Origin: Anoplolepis gracilipes
Taxonomy: Eukaryota; Arthropoda; Insecta; Hymenoptera; Formicidae
Direction: 5' to 3'
Length of the DNA: 64,000 nt
Assembly: GCF_047496725.1 (NCBI RefSeq)
Contig: NC_132981.1
Location: forward strand, 7,778,001 to 7,842,000
The number at the start of each line of letters is the position of its first letter. Positions within the stretch are counted from its first letter, which is position 1. Positions 54,010 to 64,000 of the stretch are shown piece by piece. The notes below the pieces were generated by a model that saw only the letters and a list, made by a program, of their open reading frames with translations, did not search any database and had not been told where the DNA came from. The translations under genes were made by a program, and so were the position numbers.

Positions 54010-55234
54010 CGCACACGCGTAATAGTAGACTAAACGTATCCGGTTATCGTGACAAAGGCATGCAAAACCGAGCGTAATCGTGCTTGAACGCCCGCAGAGA
54101 CGGGCGATGCGTTTCACTCGGAAAGAAATTTCTCATAGAAGCTGGATACTGTTCCACCGGGTCGTTAAACGAGGTTTTGAACTTTCACCTTGGCGAAGGC
54201 TGAAACCGCGAAAGATACCATAACTGTTGATCACGTTCTATCATGACTGGAAAATGATTTTACATGAACATGTCATATTGTTAACTAGATACATGTATTC
54301 CGCATAAGAGCGATGCTGTAACCTATTGACCTACATGAGTAATAAACGCGCGAAATTACGATATTAATGTCTCATAATCTACCGTGCTTAATATCGTGTA
54401 CCGTTTTCACATATCGTGACAAGAGTAGCGAATGCTAACTTGTCGTTGGATTAGACTGAAAATCGTGGCATCGATTATCCCGACAAAAATCGCGTTCGAT
54501 ATTGAATAATTTCCTTATCCTCGTTTTCGAAAGGATCATCAAGCCGACGAAATTTTCATGAACAAAGATAAGATAAGCTGCTGACGCGAGGACAAGAAAA
54601 AATGGAAGCGTTCTGGGTTCTTGGTCGGATCTCAGTTTGACCTGATAACAGGATTATTATTTATGGATGAAAAATCTTCTCACGCGATAAAAACTGCTGA
54701 TGATACCCGCGTCTCTTTCTACAATCACTTTCAATCCTGATAGAGGTGAAAAGTTATTCTTGAGCAAGGAGATTCATCTAATAACCTGTTATCGATATAC
54801 TAGCCAACAAGTAATTATTACTTTCGCTTGCTTGCGAGAAAATAAGAGAAAAAAGATTACATAAACTTTCATTGCGCGGTTTATGCCTTCTAATTCTAGT
54901 TTTCAGCTGATTAAACGTTCTTTTTTCTTTTTTGACATTTTTGAAATTGCATTATCTGAAATTTTTGCTTGAACAATTTTTAAAAATAAAGCAACAAAAT
55001 AAATTGCTAGAAAGTTTCAACGTCAAATTGCAAAGCAATTTTATCGCAATCTATTTGAAGATAAAAATTTTAGTTTGTTGATGCGTGGAAATATAATCGT
55101 TTCGTTCGTATCCGCGGATGTACATTCAACCGAAAATATCAATCGAAAAATGTGTAACGCTTCGAATATCGGGATACAAGAAATTTATTATGCTATCATG
55201 AACATCGCAGATTTAAAAACTCTCACTAAAATAT

Positions 55235-55240
55235 TTTATT
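55235..55240 (-). terminator. candidate polyadenylation signal AATAAA of YGPP-protein gene
   Basis: AATAAA on the minus strand, 168 nt past the TAA stop, is the first canonical signal I see downstream. A good donor-like sequence (ATC|GTAAGTG) lies 15 nt past the stop, so a 3' UTR intron and a more distant end are also possible. Confidence 0.55.
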
Positions 55241-55407
55241 GGTTAACCGCAAGCAAAGAAAATAAAATGGCATCACGTTAACAGCAATATCTTTTTTCTT
55301 GTCGGAAATCAAAAAGTTTTTTCGCGAGATGAATCAGAGCGATCGAGGCTGTTATTAAAAGTTCTATTGGAAATTCTATTTTTACAAAGGCACTTACGAT
55401 TTAGAAA

Positions 55408-58400
55408 TTAGGAAAGATTTTGTTTGTTATTTTGTTCATTTGCGTCGCTTTTCAACGCAGACCTGATTTCTTTTTTCGTTTCCCCATATTTAGTATCAAA
55501 GAATAAAGCAATTGATGACTGATTTTTTAAATATTTAATGTCGTCGCTTTTCTCGCTAGCTTTCTCAACTTGATCTTGTAATCCGTTGTTTCGTTTTTGA
55601 TTATCTACAGTAATAAAATGTCCATTAATGACACCAGTTTCTTGTGACAAATCAGGACTGAGGATTTTTTCCAATTGCTGCATTTGCGGCGAGCCTTGTA
55701 GTAGTATAGCACCAGTCTCCGGCTGTTCTATAGCGGCCAATATATCTTGAAGTAAACCATCAGACAATACTTGATCGTGCCTGATGCTGCCATCCGAATT
55801 CTCAGTGCCCAGGCTTCCGTCTGCTGGTTGTATCTGCAATCTGTAAGTGCCCTTAGAACCTTGAACCTCAAAATCGTCAGCATTGTTGGCGGTTAGCCGC
55901 TGCGCCAGAGACAATGCTTCGCTACCCTCGCTCGATTTCAAAAATTGACTAGCATCTACTTCGTTTAATCCGAGACTTTTTTGCTGGCCAAAGGCTTGCG
56001 CGGTCAAGCTTGCTGTCAGCGCTGCAGGCGATATTCCCGAGCCATGCTCAAACGCTGCTGTGGAATAACTATTGTGGAGCTGACTAGACGGATGCGCAGA
56101 GAGTTCGTTTGAAACATCGGTGGACGCGTGAACAGCTTTGGCGTCACTCGCATCGTTGGACGAATCAAAAGTTAATCCTATGGGATTGCCGTAACTGTCC
56201 TTGAGATTCGTCTTCTGTTGTTCGTTATGTTGTAAATCCAGTGTATTTACCGGCGGACCTCCCAGAAAATTATCGGGCGGCTTAATAAGCGGCAATGAAT
56301 CGCTCGTAAAAATGGAATTTTGATGACTATTCCCAGATAAATCGCTTCCCGCGGAGCTCGCAAAACTCGTAGCTAGAGAATTGGTAAAAACTGGATTAGG
56401 GTTTTCTATGTTTCCACCAAAAGTCCCCGCATTTTCAAAACCGAGTTGCAGCTTGCCGTTAGAATGCGCACCTCTATGCGCGGGTAATCCAGCATCCAGC
56501 GATAGCCTCTCGCCCGAGGGCCCTTCTCCGCCCAAAGATAAGCCTCCACTCAAGTGCAGCTCTCCGCTCGAATGCGATTCTCCGCTTGAAGCTAAACTAC
56601 CGCTTAAAGGTAGCTCTCCGCTTACAGGCAAGAGCGGCTGCAAGGAATTACAGTCGTGACCGCCACCGATTGATAACGGCGCATTCACCACAGGCGTGCC
56701 ATATGTCGTTGTCAGCGCGTTATTAATTCCACTGTAAAGATTACTGCCAAATCCGGAAGACGTTGAAACGAAGGAGGTTGGTGGGCCAAAATTAGGCGCT
56801 CCATAAGTTAAATGAGGCGCTGGTGTGTTGAAATCAGTGAATGACAACGGCGTTCCGTATTGAACATGCGGTGCGGCAATCGGAGAATTTAAATTATGTC
56901 CGTTAAACAAGCCTGTCGACGCGAAAGCACCCGAGAATAAATTGCTCGATCCCTGTGTATGGCGAAAAGATACCGGCGCGTAAACGCTCGGCAACTGCTG
57001 TTTTGTAGACGGTGGTAGATATCGATTAATATTCGTTAAAAGCCCTGTTGGTATCGGCTCTCTGAATTTGATCGGTTTCCTGTTTTGCGGTGGTATTAAC
57101 GAACCGAGAGGAAACGGCGGTGGTCTAAACGGACCAGGAGGAAGTCTGTGATGCAGATTTTGTTTAGCAAAAGAATTTCCGAATATTCCGAATGACGAAA
57201 ACAGTGGTCCACCTCGTCCCCCTTGCGCTGCTGAGTAAGGTCCATTGAACGAGTAAGAAGATGGAGGTGGTACGCCGTAAGAATCTAAAGGCGGAGGAGA
57301 AAGCAAGGATGTGTCTGATATAAAGTTAGGTGGTTTTCCAAAAGTCGTGGTTGTTAAGGGCAGACCGTAATCTTTCGACGGCGTCTGCTGCGGTAGCTGC
57401 TGCAAGGAGAGATCGTTCTCTATATTCTGAAGTCCGTGAGATTCTCCGCCATTGCTTAAAGCAGCAGTGTGAGATCCGTCATTGTTTGACGTCAACTCTG
57501 AATGAAGCGAAGCGGAATTGGCGTTAATCGAATTCGAGATATGATTAAACGACGAAACGTCGGAAGTACCGCCTGATAATGATAAGCCTGAGAGATCCGT
57601 ATTCAAAGCGCCTGTTGTGGGCAATAGTTCAAATCCGACTGTTTTTATAATAGATACCGGCTCGATGTTTGGCGTTACGTGCTGTAAATTTAATTGTTGC
57701 CGACCGGACTGATGATCAGATTGACTGATCGTAGCGATGACGCCTGGGCCTTGATTATTGTGCAGGGGTTCGTGTTGCGGCAACGGCGGCGGCGGTAATC
57801 CATTACTCTCCGAGGATGCCGAGGATTCCCTCACAGATGTCTTCAAATCGTGATCCTCCGGATTATTTAACGGCACGCCGTAAGAATCACTAGGTATATT
57901 AGAATTCGCCGATGCGCTCAGGGAAGCGTGAGATAATTGCGATCCCGAAGAGGATGAACTTTCGACGTAATTTTGCCTTGCGTCGAGGGGAGCGGCATAT
58001 GTATCTGTCGGTGGACCACTTTGATTAGGGGAGGTGGCCACTCCGGCAATAGGCTGCCATCCATCGTACTTTATGTCAGGTGGTGTGGGTGGCGCTGGAA
58101 CTCCTGGCGGAGGTGCTGGTGGTGGAGGTCCGTATAAATCACCAGCCGGTGGACCGTATTGCGGTTGCGGCGCGGATACGGGTGGCGGTGGTGGACCGTA
58201 CTCGTCATTGGGCAGAGGATTAAACTGAATAGCTAATTTCGGAGGCGGCGGACCGTAAGTCTCGAGCGATATAGGAATAGGTGGTCCGTGGCCCGGTTTG
58301 GACGGCCCGTGCTGACTCGCTGGTAGCGGCGATATATATTGCTGGCTCGGTGTACCAATGAACTTCAATGGCAGACCGTATTGAGGTTTCGGTGATATAA

Positions 58401-61400
58401 ACGACGAGAACGGAGCCGATGGCGGCGTAAAATGTTGCTTTGGTGGTCCGTAATGAAGCTTTGGCGGGCCGTAAGTAGGCTTCGAAAGGAGAGAAGGTAT
58501 TGCCAAACCAAAACTTTGTTTCGGTGGCCCGTATTGCGGCTTGATACTTCGTGGTGGCCCGTACGAAACGGCCGACGGTCCAAATACAGGTGGCGGTAAT
58601 TCCGGCGGTGGTGGTGGATAAATGGGCGTTGGTCCAAGGTTGCCGACTAACTCCGGAGGTCCGTATACCGGCACTGGACCATTAAAACTCGATCCTAACG
58701 GTGGCCCATATTCGTCAGACGGAGAATCGAAAGTATTACTTATTCTATCGTCGGCTTTGGCCTTGGTGGGTTTCTCTTCTTCCTTGGTTAATGGTATTTG
58801 CGAGGTCGGCTTGTTGACTACCGCTTGTACATGCTGTCCAATCAACAGGACGCAGAACAGCGCGAATAACATCTAAAAAAACAGAATGGTTTGACTAGAA
58901 TCGGAGAAAGTAATTTTGCGACTTTTGTGCGATTAATATTTCGTTTCTCTATTCCCACACTAATCGTCACGTTTATCATTATCATAATAAAAAGAAACTT
59001 GTAGCATAATATCAAATTATGTAAAGATAATAATACATTGCGCGTCCAAGATCTTGGAAAATTTAACTGCAACAGACACATCACAATTTCGTAATAAAGA
59101 TTCCTGATATGATTTTACATATAAATTTGATTCACATATATTTATATGATTTTAATTCATATTTAAATACAAAATATGTAATTTAGTCAGGTAAAGTCAT
59201 TATAAATTTAATACTGCAAACATATTACATTTTAGAAGAATCTGTTATAATTAGATGCATATTTGTTCTCGATATTAAGATGAAAATTGTTTCTGCTTTT
59301 ACTTTTACATCTGTTCCCTATTTTCTTAAATAACTGTGGTAAAACATGTCAGAATAAAATCGTGGTAAAACATGCGAAGCCATAATAACACATACACGTA
59401 ACATATTGTAAGAATATATCTATTCTATATAAATATTATTACCAAAAATAATAAGGAAGTAATTATGCCTTGCACATATCCATTCAAGCACCTGAAACCC
59501 CTAATTATGTGTTAATTAGTTAGTTTGGCGCTAAGAATAGTTTCACAGTACATACGGAGATCACTCATGCTACTGTTATTGTGTAGCAACTATATTAGAG
59601 GCCGTGAGAATTTCTGTATTATTCGCTTAAAGTTAAAGAAAGAATCATTATACAGCATATGTGAAAATTATGTAAAACAACATTAACGTATTCTGAGCAT
59701 TAGAGAAACGTACACGAATGAATAATTACGTTATAATTGTAAGTGAAATAGCATATGTTGCATAAAAACGACTTACAAAAAACAGACCAGTAGTATTCTT
59801 TTTGAGATACTAACTTCTTTGTTCATTTAAATATATGAGTACTAATTAATAATTTTTAATCCAAAGAAATTCTATATATAAATACATACATCTGTAATCT
59901 TGAAAAGTACATACGTAATGAAGTTCTAAGAAATTATTATAACAAGAATTATTTACCTCATTGATCATAATTGTTAGAACGATCTAACATAAGTATTCTT
60001 TCCATGACATATAAAACTAAAGACAGCTATGGAACACTCAAAATTTGTGCGACATTCATTTCAACATAAGTATCTCTTGCAAAAGAAGTCATTATTTATG
60101 CTAGAAAGATATCTACTTTTTATTAATATATTACTTCTACAATACTGACAATAAGTAACTACGAAAAAGTATTAATTTCTAAATTTATAGTAATGTACAA
60201 TGTCATAGATACATATACACATATGCAATAGAATTTTAAAATTATTTTTGCAAAAATTTAGTCAACAAATTAATAGACAATAATACAATTATAAGTTACG
60301 CAACTATCTAAAGTAACATTTTCTATAATGTAAAATATTGTTACAAATTATATGTGAAACGCTATTACAACAATTAACTGCGATAGATTTTTATGTTTTT
60401 TCTAAACAAAATATCAGACCGATGAAAAGAAACGATGAAAACGCTCATCGTCTGTCATTGCCGGCAAGAAACGACTTCTTCTCTTAAGTGGCACGATGGC
60501 CGAGATGCAAGGCTAACATAGTCACCGTACTTTCTCCAAAGACAACGGGAAATGCTTGCAATCTGGCAATATATAGCAATAATTGTAATTTTAAATAATT
60601 ATTTTTTGAAAAATGCTTTTTATTTTGATAATTAAAAATTTACATCCAAAAGACTTTGTTCTTCTTTAGAAGTTAACTGAAAATTACTAAAGAATTCGTA
60701 ATTAAAATAATAGAAAGACTATATTATGCATAAATAAATATATATGTATTTTTACGATTGAGAAACACATATTTAGAGCTTTACTATTATGATTAATTAA
60801 GAGTCATTTCCTCGTCATAAAATTTTTGAATAATCAGTATATATATATATTATACGTAACCTGTTTTCGATTAAATTTGTATACCGCTAATATTATATCT
60901 CTATGATATAATTCTGCGCATACATAGTTATAAAGATGTATGCATAAGAACAAATAAAATTAATTTTTAATTATTATTATTATAACAATTAATTTTTTTA
61001 AAGTTTTTAAGTCTTCATAGTTTATATATCCGTAAATAATATTAAGCTTTTAATAAAAGATCGTTGATGAATGTATATAATATTTTAAAATATAATTTAA
61101 TTGCGTAATAATTGTTACCAACAATAAGTTAATATGCAATTATGTGTGTGGGTGATAATATAAATAAAATTTTTTTACTTTAGTTAATCAGTTAACAATC
61201 ATCAAAAAATAAAATATAACAATATTGATCAACACAGCAAGTACAATTTACAAGTACAATTTATAATATACACATCATCAAACAAAGTCAACAAAAAAAA
61301 GTTTTAATAAAACAAGATATATCTATTTGAAATATATTTTTACATGAATTTTTTACATAAATTAAATTATTAAATGTGAAAGTCTTCAATTATCAGTTAT

Positions 61401-63250
61401 ATAGAATGTTAAATTCACAATGTGACTTTAAAGTTATCAAAATATTTTACTTATCTTTATATCTTGCATTTTCGTACATTATATTGTTGCTGTTGAACTT
61501 AGTAGAGTGATTGATAATATGCGATATACAGCGGAAAGAGTAATGATGAGAAATTAGATCATATCTAAATTTCAATTGTAATTTAAAATTTCTGTCTTTC
61601 ATGGTCACGAGCATTAATTATATGAATATAATTAAGTAAAAAGTACTATTTCTTCAATCTAGAAGAAATTCATATTTATGTTATTTTCTTTCCTTGTCGT
61701 AGATAACTGTTTTTCTCTGCAACGTTTTTATATACAAACTTTTTATTGTTCGTATGGAAATACATGTTTCTTACGAGAACTTTCGTTTTCATGCATATTT
61801 CATTGCCACGTGTGCGGGCATATACGCAATGACCTATATTTCTTCAATAATTATTCAATAATTTTTAAAACAATTATTATTTTCAATTTTATTTCGATTT
61901 ATTACATTTTTTTACATCTTTTTTGTGATATATCATACATGTATATGTATGTGTGCAAAAATTATTATTTCATGTAAAGGTTAGTCAAAGGGCTAAATTG
62001 ACCAACGAATTAGAAAAATTGATTTGATTGGTACTTCAGATTAGTCGTTATCAGACACTGATAAGAAACCAGCAATTACTTAATCTCTGGTTGGGAATCG
62101 TCGCAGTGCAATTATCGATAATGCATACGTTTAAGACCTCTATCGTGCGGTCCTTTCATAATACATGCGCCCCTCCCCTTATTAATACGGAAATTTATTC
62201 ACATTGAGGGTGTAACGTTATTTCAGTCATGGAGAGATTTCTGCGCACTAAAGTGCTTTATTCATTTTTTCATTTCTAAATAAAATTGAGGAATGACGCG
62301 ATATGTACACATATTTAAAAAGCCGATCAATCAAAGCACGGAAGTCCGTCTCGTCGGTTACAAAGACATGTACATGACTCAATCAACGAAATGTTACATA
62401 ATTATAAAGTGAGATTTAATAAAGTTCTCAGATTTTTTTACGTAATTTTAAGAAATACTAATTAAATCTTTATTTTTTATTTAAATTTTCTTTTAGGTAA
62501 TTTTAATAACTGTATATTAGAGCAATAACAAACCGAAATATGTAGTTTATTATCATTGAACAGAGAATATTGATAAATAAATGAGGCAATAATGACTTGA
62601 TAATTAATTAATATATGAAACAATATTTATGAATAATTTTACATATGAGAAAATGGATATATAAATATAATATTTACTTTAATTATTATATAGTAAAATA
62701 TAAATTATTACGCGAGAATGCAAGTACTATTCCAAAGCGTTAAAAGCATCATGCATAATAAGAAAGAATGTAATTATGTTAATAAAAATTGCAATAAATG
62801 CAGTAATTATTTTCTCGAGTAAATGTATTATTTATCGATATTTTTTAAAATGCACATGTTACAAGCATTTTTAGATATATGTACTTATATTTAAAATAAT
62901 ATATATTAAAATTGTGAAAATAATTAGTTTCTAAAATATATTTATTTAAGCTATTTTAAACAAAAACAGTTTAAACAAGATGTAAAGACAAATTAATAAA
63001 ACTTGCATTTATTGCACGTATTTTCAAAACTTGGCTTATAGTTCTTTCGCTAAACAGATTACACATTTTAACAACATACTGTAAAGTCATAATTGCAATT
63101 GAAACACTGCAAGCTCTAAAGCAGGAAGATTTACTTTTTGATGTAACCATATTTGTGTCATATTTTTATTAATTTCTAAGAAGATAAACGTTCTGAGCGA
63201 ACCAAGCACGACAATCCAGACTCGCTGCGACCTACCTTGAATTTAACCAT
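55408..63250 (-). CDS. large secreted YGPP/YGxP-repeat protein, cuticle or extracellular-matrix type, two exons
   Basis: The coding exons are 63236-63250 (MVKFK, ATG context GTCATGG, donor AAG|GTAGGT) and 55408-58872 (acceptor CTGTTTTTTTAG), joined in phase 0; the total is about 1159 residues. Residues 1-22 are a signal peptide (KMLFALFCVLLIGQHVQA). Residues 55-260 hold ten YGPP motifs in proline-rich sequence. Scattered YGxP motifs follow (PSDSYGVP, DSYGVPPP, KDYGLP, YGTP, YGAP), and a Ser/Asn/Gly-rich middle part has SGEL/SGGL repeats. The final 180 residues look better ordered (GTYRLQIQPADG, VLSDGLLQDILAAIEQ). The mature protein has one cysteine. SDSYGxP motifs recall resilin and other elastic cuticle proteins, where tyrosines form di-tyrosine cross-links, but no chitin-binding Rebers-Riddiford domain was seen. 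I do not recognise a named ortholog. Without the upstream exon, translation could start at the second-exon ATG (58872), still leaving a signal peptide. Confidence 0.92.
56510..56634 (-). repeat. coding repeat: SGEL/SGGL units
   Basis: Within the large exon, short Ser-Gly-Glu/Gly-Leu units repeat (SGELPLSG, SGESHSSGELHLSGG, SGERLSL). On the plus strand they read as recurring CTCTCCGCT-type blocks, probably grown by slippage or unequal crossing-over. Confidence 0.8.
58123..58722 (-). repeat. coding repeat: YGPP motif array
   Basis: Ten YGPP and one YGLP motif in about 200 codons. Typical neighbours are K/P-Q/T before and K/P/R after (PQYGPPK, PTYGPPK, DEYGPPP). Spacing is irregular, from 6 to about 40 residues, so this is a degenerate motif array and not a strict tandem repeat. 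Confidence 0.92.
58873..63235 (-). other. intron of YGPP-protein gene, 4.36 kb
   Basis: A phase-0 intron with donor AAG|GTAGGT at 63235 and acceptor TTCTGTTTTTTTAG at 58873. It is AT-rich throughout, with somewhat GC-richer patches at 60.40-60.55 and 62.0-62.4 kb. I see no nested gene, and open frames are short and of low complexity. Confidence 0.75.
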
Positions 63251-63395
63251 GACACACGCGCATAAACCGCAGTCTCCGCACTACACACAAATTATCCGAC
63301 ACTACGAGATCTCCTTGCTCTTGACGCGCTCCGTCTACTTTTCGCCACCACACTTTAAAGGAAGTCGCGTCTACTCCAACCTTGTCGTATGCGAT

Positions 63396-63434
63396 TTAAC
63401 GGTGGCTTTTCCTATCACACGTCGCGCACATCAT
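63396..63434 (-). other. upstream ORF (12 codons) in 5' leader of YGPP-protein gene
   Basis: If transcription starts below the TATA box, the leader contains ATG ATG TGC...TAA with A at -3. A second, weaker upstream ATG (63263) ends in a TAA at 63243 that overlaps the main start codon in another frame. These could dampen translation; it depends on the true start site, which is inferred. Confidence 0.4.
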
Positions 63435-63529
63435 ACTGGCACTCGTCGGCTCGTAGCCTCTTTGACAGACGAGCGCCACGACTCGCCGGTACTAACACAA
63501 AAAATGTTCAGTCTCGTATGAAGACTCTG

Positions 63530-63537
63530 CTTATATA
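63530..63537 (-). promoter_or_regulatory. TATA box of YGPP-protein gene
   Basis: TATATAAG on the minus strand, about 285 nt upstream of the ATG. It predicts a start near 63505 and a leader of about 255 nt. It is the same octamer as in the CBM14 gene promoter. Confidence 0.65.
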
Positions 63538-63599
63538 GACTCCGAGAGGGCTACGAGTCGGAGGAGTCGACTGAGGTTGTCGGGTGAATCGCGGAAAGG

Positions 63600-63725
63600 A
63601 GACCCGGGAAAAGGAGAGAGTGAGTGCTCGCCTAAGGGTACTGAGAGAAGAGAGAGGAAAAGAGAGAGGTCACAGAGAGAAAGAGAGAGCGAGAGAGAGA
63701 GAGAGAGAGAGAGAAAAAGAGAGAT
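63600..63725 (-). promoter_or_regulatory. GAGA-rich upstream region
   Basis: GAGAG-type sequence on the plus strand (CTCTC on the minus), including a pure GA run of about 30 bp near 63.69-63.715 kb. It lies 65-190 nt upstream of the TATA box. Such tracts bind GAGA factor at many insect promoters, but binding here is inferred. A single AGGTCA hexamer (63667-63672), a nuclear-receptor half-site, lies within it and may be chance. Confidence 0.45.
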
Positions 63726-64000
63726 GACGACGACACGAGGAAGATAAAAATACGAAAAGAGGGAGCCCTCCTCACACGTCGTTTAAAAATTCTCTTTGTA
63801 GAGAAAGTAGGCTAGCCCTGCCTCTGTCTCGAAGAAGTCGAAGATGCAGCGTGTATATCTCTCGGTCCTCAATGACTATAACGCGCGTTCGTCGCGTGAA
63901 ACCGGTTGTAAATCCTTTTGCGGCACACAAAAGATACCTCGGAAGAATTGGTCAACCGAGTATCCCACCCTCTGTTCACGTTCGACAACAAGAATATCGA
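63726..64000. other. distal upstream flank
   Basis: GC-richer sequence upstream of the YGPP-protein promoter. I see no ORF or RNA gene in it, and it may be regulatory. Confidence 0.4.

Larger units (their letters stand above)
47741..55234. other. gene-free stretch, 7.5 kb
   Basis: I recognised no gene. It contains the long CT microsatellite at 48.85 kb, an AT run at 53.5 kb and a poly-T tract at 54.0 kb. GC-richer, non-repetitive blocks lie at 48.5-49.4, 51.6-52.1, 52.6-53.1 and 53.6-54.9 kb. The 164-codon open frame at 49070-49564 follows a pyrimidine-rich strand and is not credible as a gene. Confidence 0.55.

Noticed and set aside
56381..56659. Pro/Ser/Leu-rich plus-strand ORF inside the YGPP gene
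   Set aside because: Antisense shadow of the SGEL/SGGL coding repeat; other plus-strand frames in this exon (for example 58034-58228) have the same explanation.

Overview
The window looks like insect nuclear DNA. It is AT-rich, with long gene-poor stretches, many TA/GA/CA microsatellites and GC-richer islands. Its genes have tiny first exons, long introns and TATA-type promoters. A chitin-binding (peritrophin-A) peptide gene and a large secreted YGPP-rich cuticle-type protein fix it as arthropod. The base composition and repeat style suggest Hymenoptera, possibly an ant, but that is only an inference.

Three protein-coding loci can be supported, all on the minus strand. (1) 5686-5781 is one 96-nt internal exon of a TIA-1/TIAR-type RNA-binding protein (Rox8 in Drosophila), covering the RNP1 half of RRM1; I could not find its other exons in the window. 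(2) 26615-27455 is a complete two-exon gene for an 89-residue secreted peptide with one six-cysteine CBM14 domain. Its first coding exon is only 7 nt (ATG AAA G), with a TATA box upstream and a polyadenylation signal 60 nt past the stop. (3) 55408-63250 is a two-exon gene for a secreted protein of about 1159 residues. A 5-codon first exon and a 4.36-kb intron precede one 3.5-kb exon, which carries ten YGPP motifs, further YGxP motifs and a better-ordered C-terminal segment; a TATA box and a GAGA-rich upstream region mark its promoter.

The rest is intronic or intergenic. It holds microsatellites, short tandem repeats and several large foldback (palindromic) elements: about 390 bp at 7.0-7.4 kb, about 1.05 kb at 19.2-20.3 kb, and a nested inverted-repeat complex at 44.2-47.7 kb. 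No tRNA, rRNA, CRISPR array or intact transposase was seen. The second and third genes are probable products of cuticle or other chitin-containing matrix, while Rox8 is a general post-transcriptional regulator. Nothing links them functionally beyond shared orientation, although genes 2 and 3 could be nested in a large Rox8 intron if that gene's 5' exons lie beyond the right edge.
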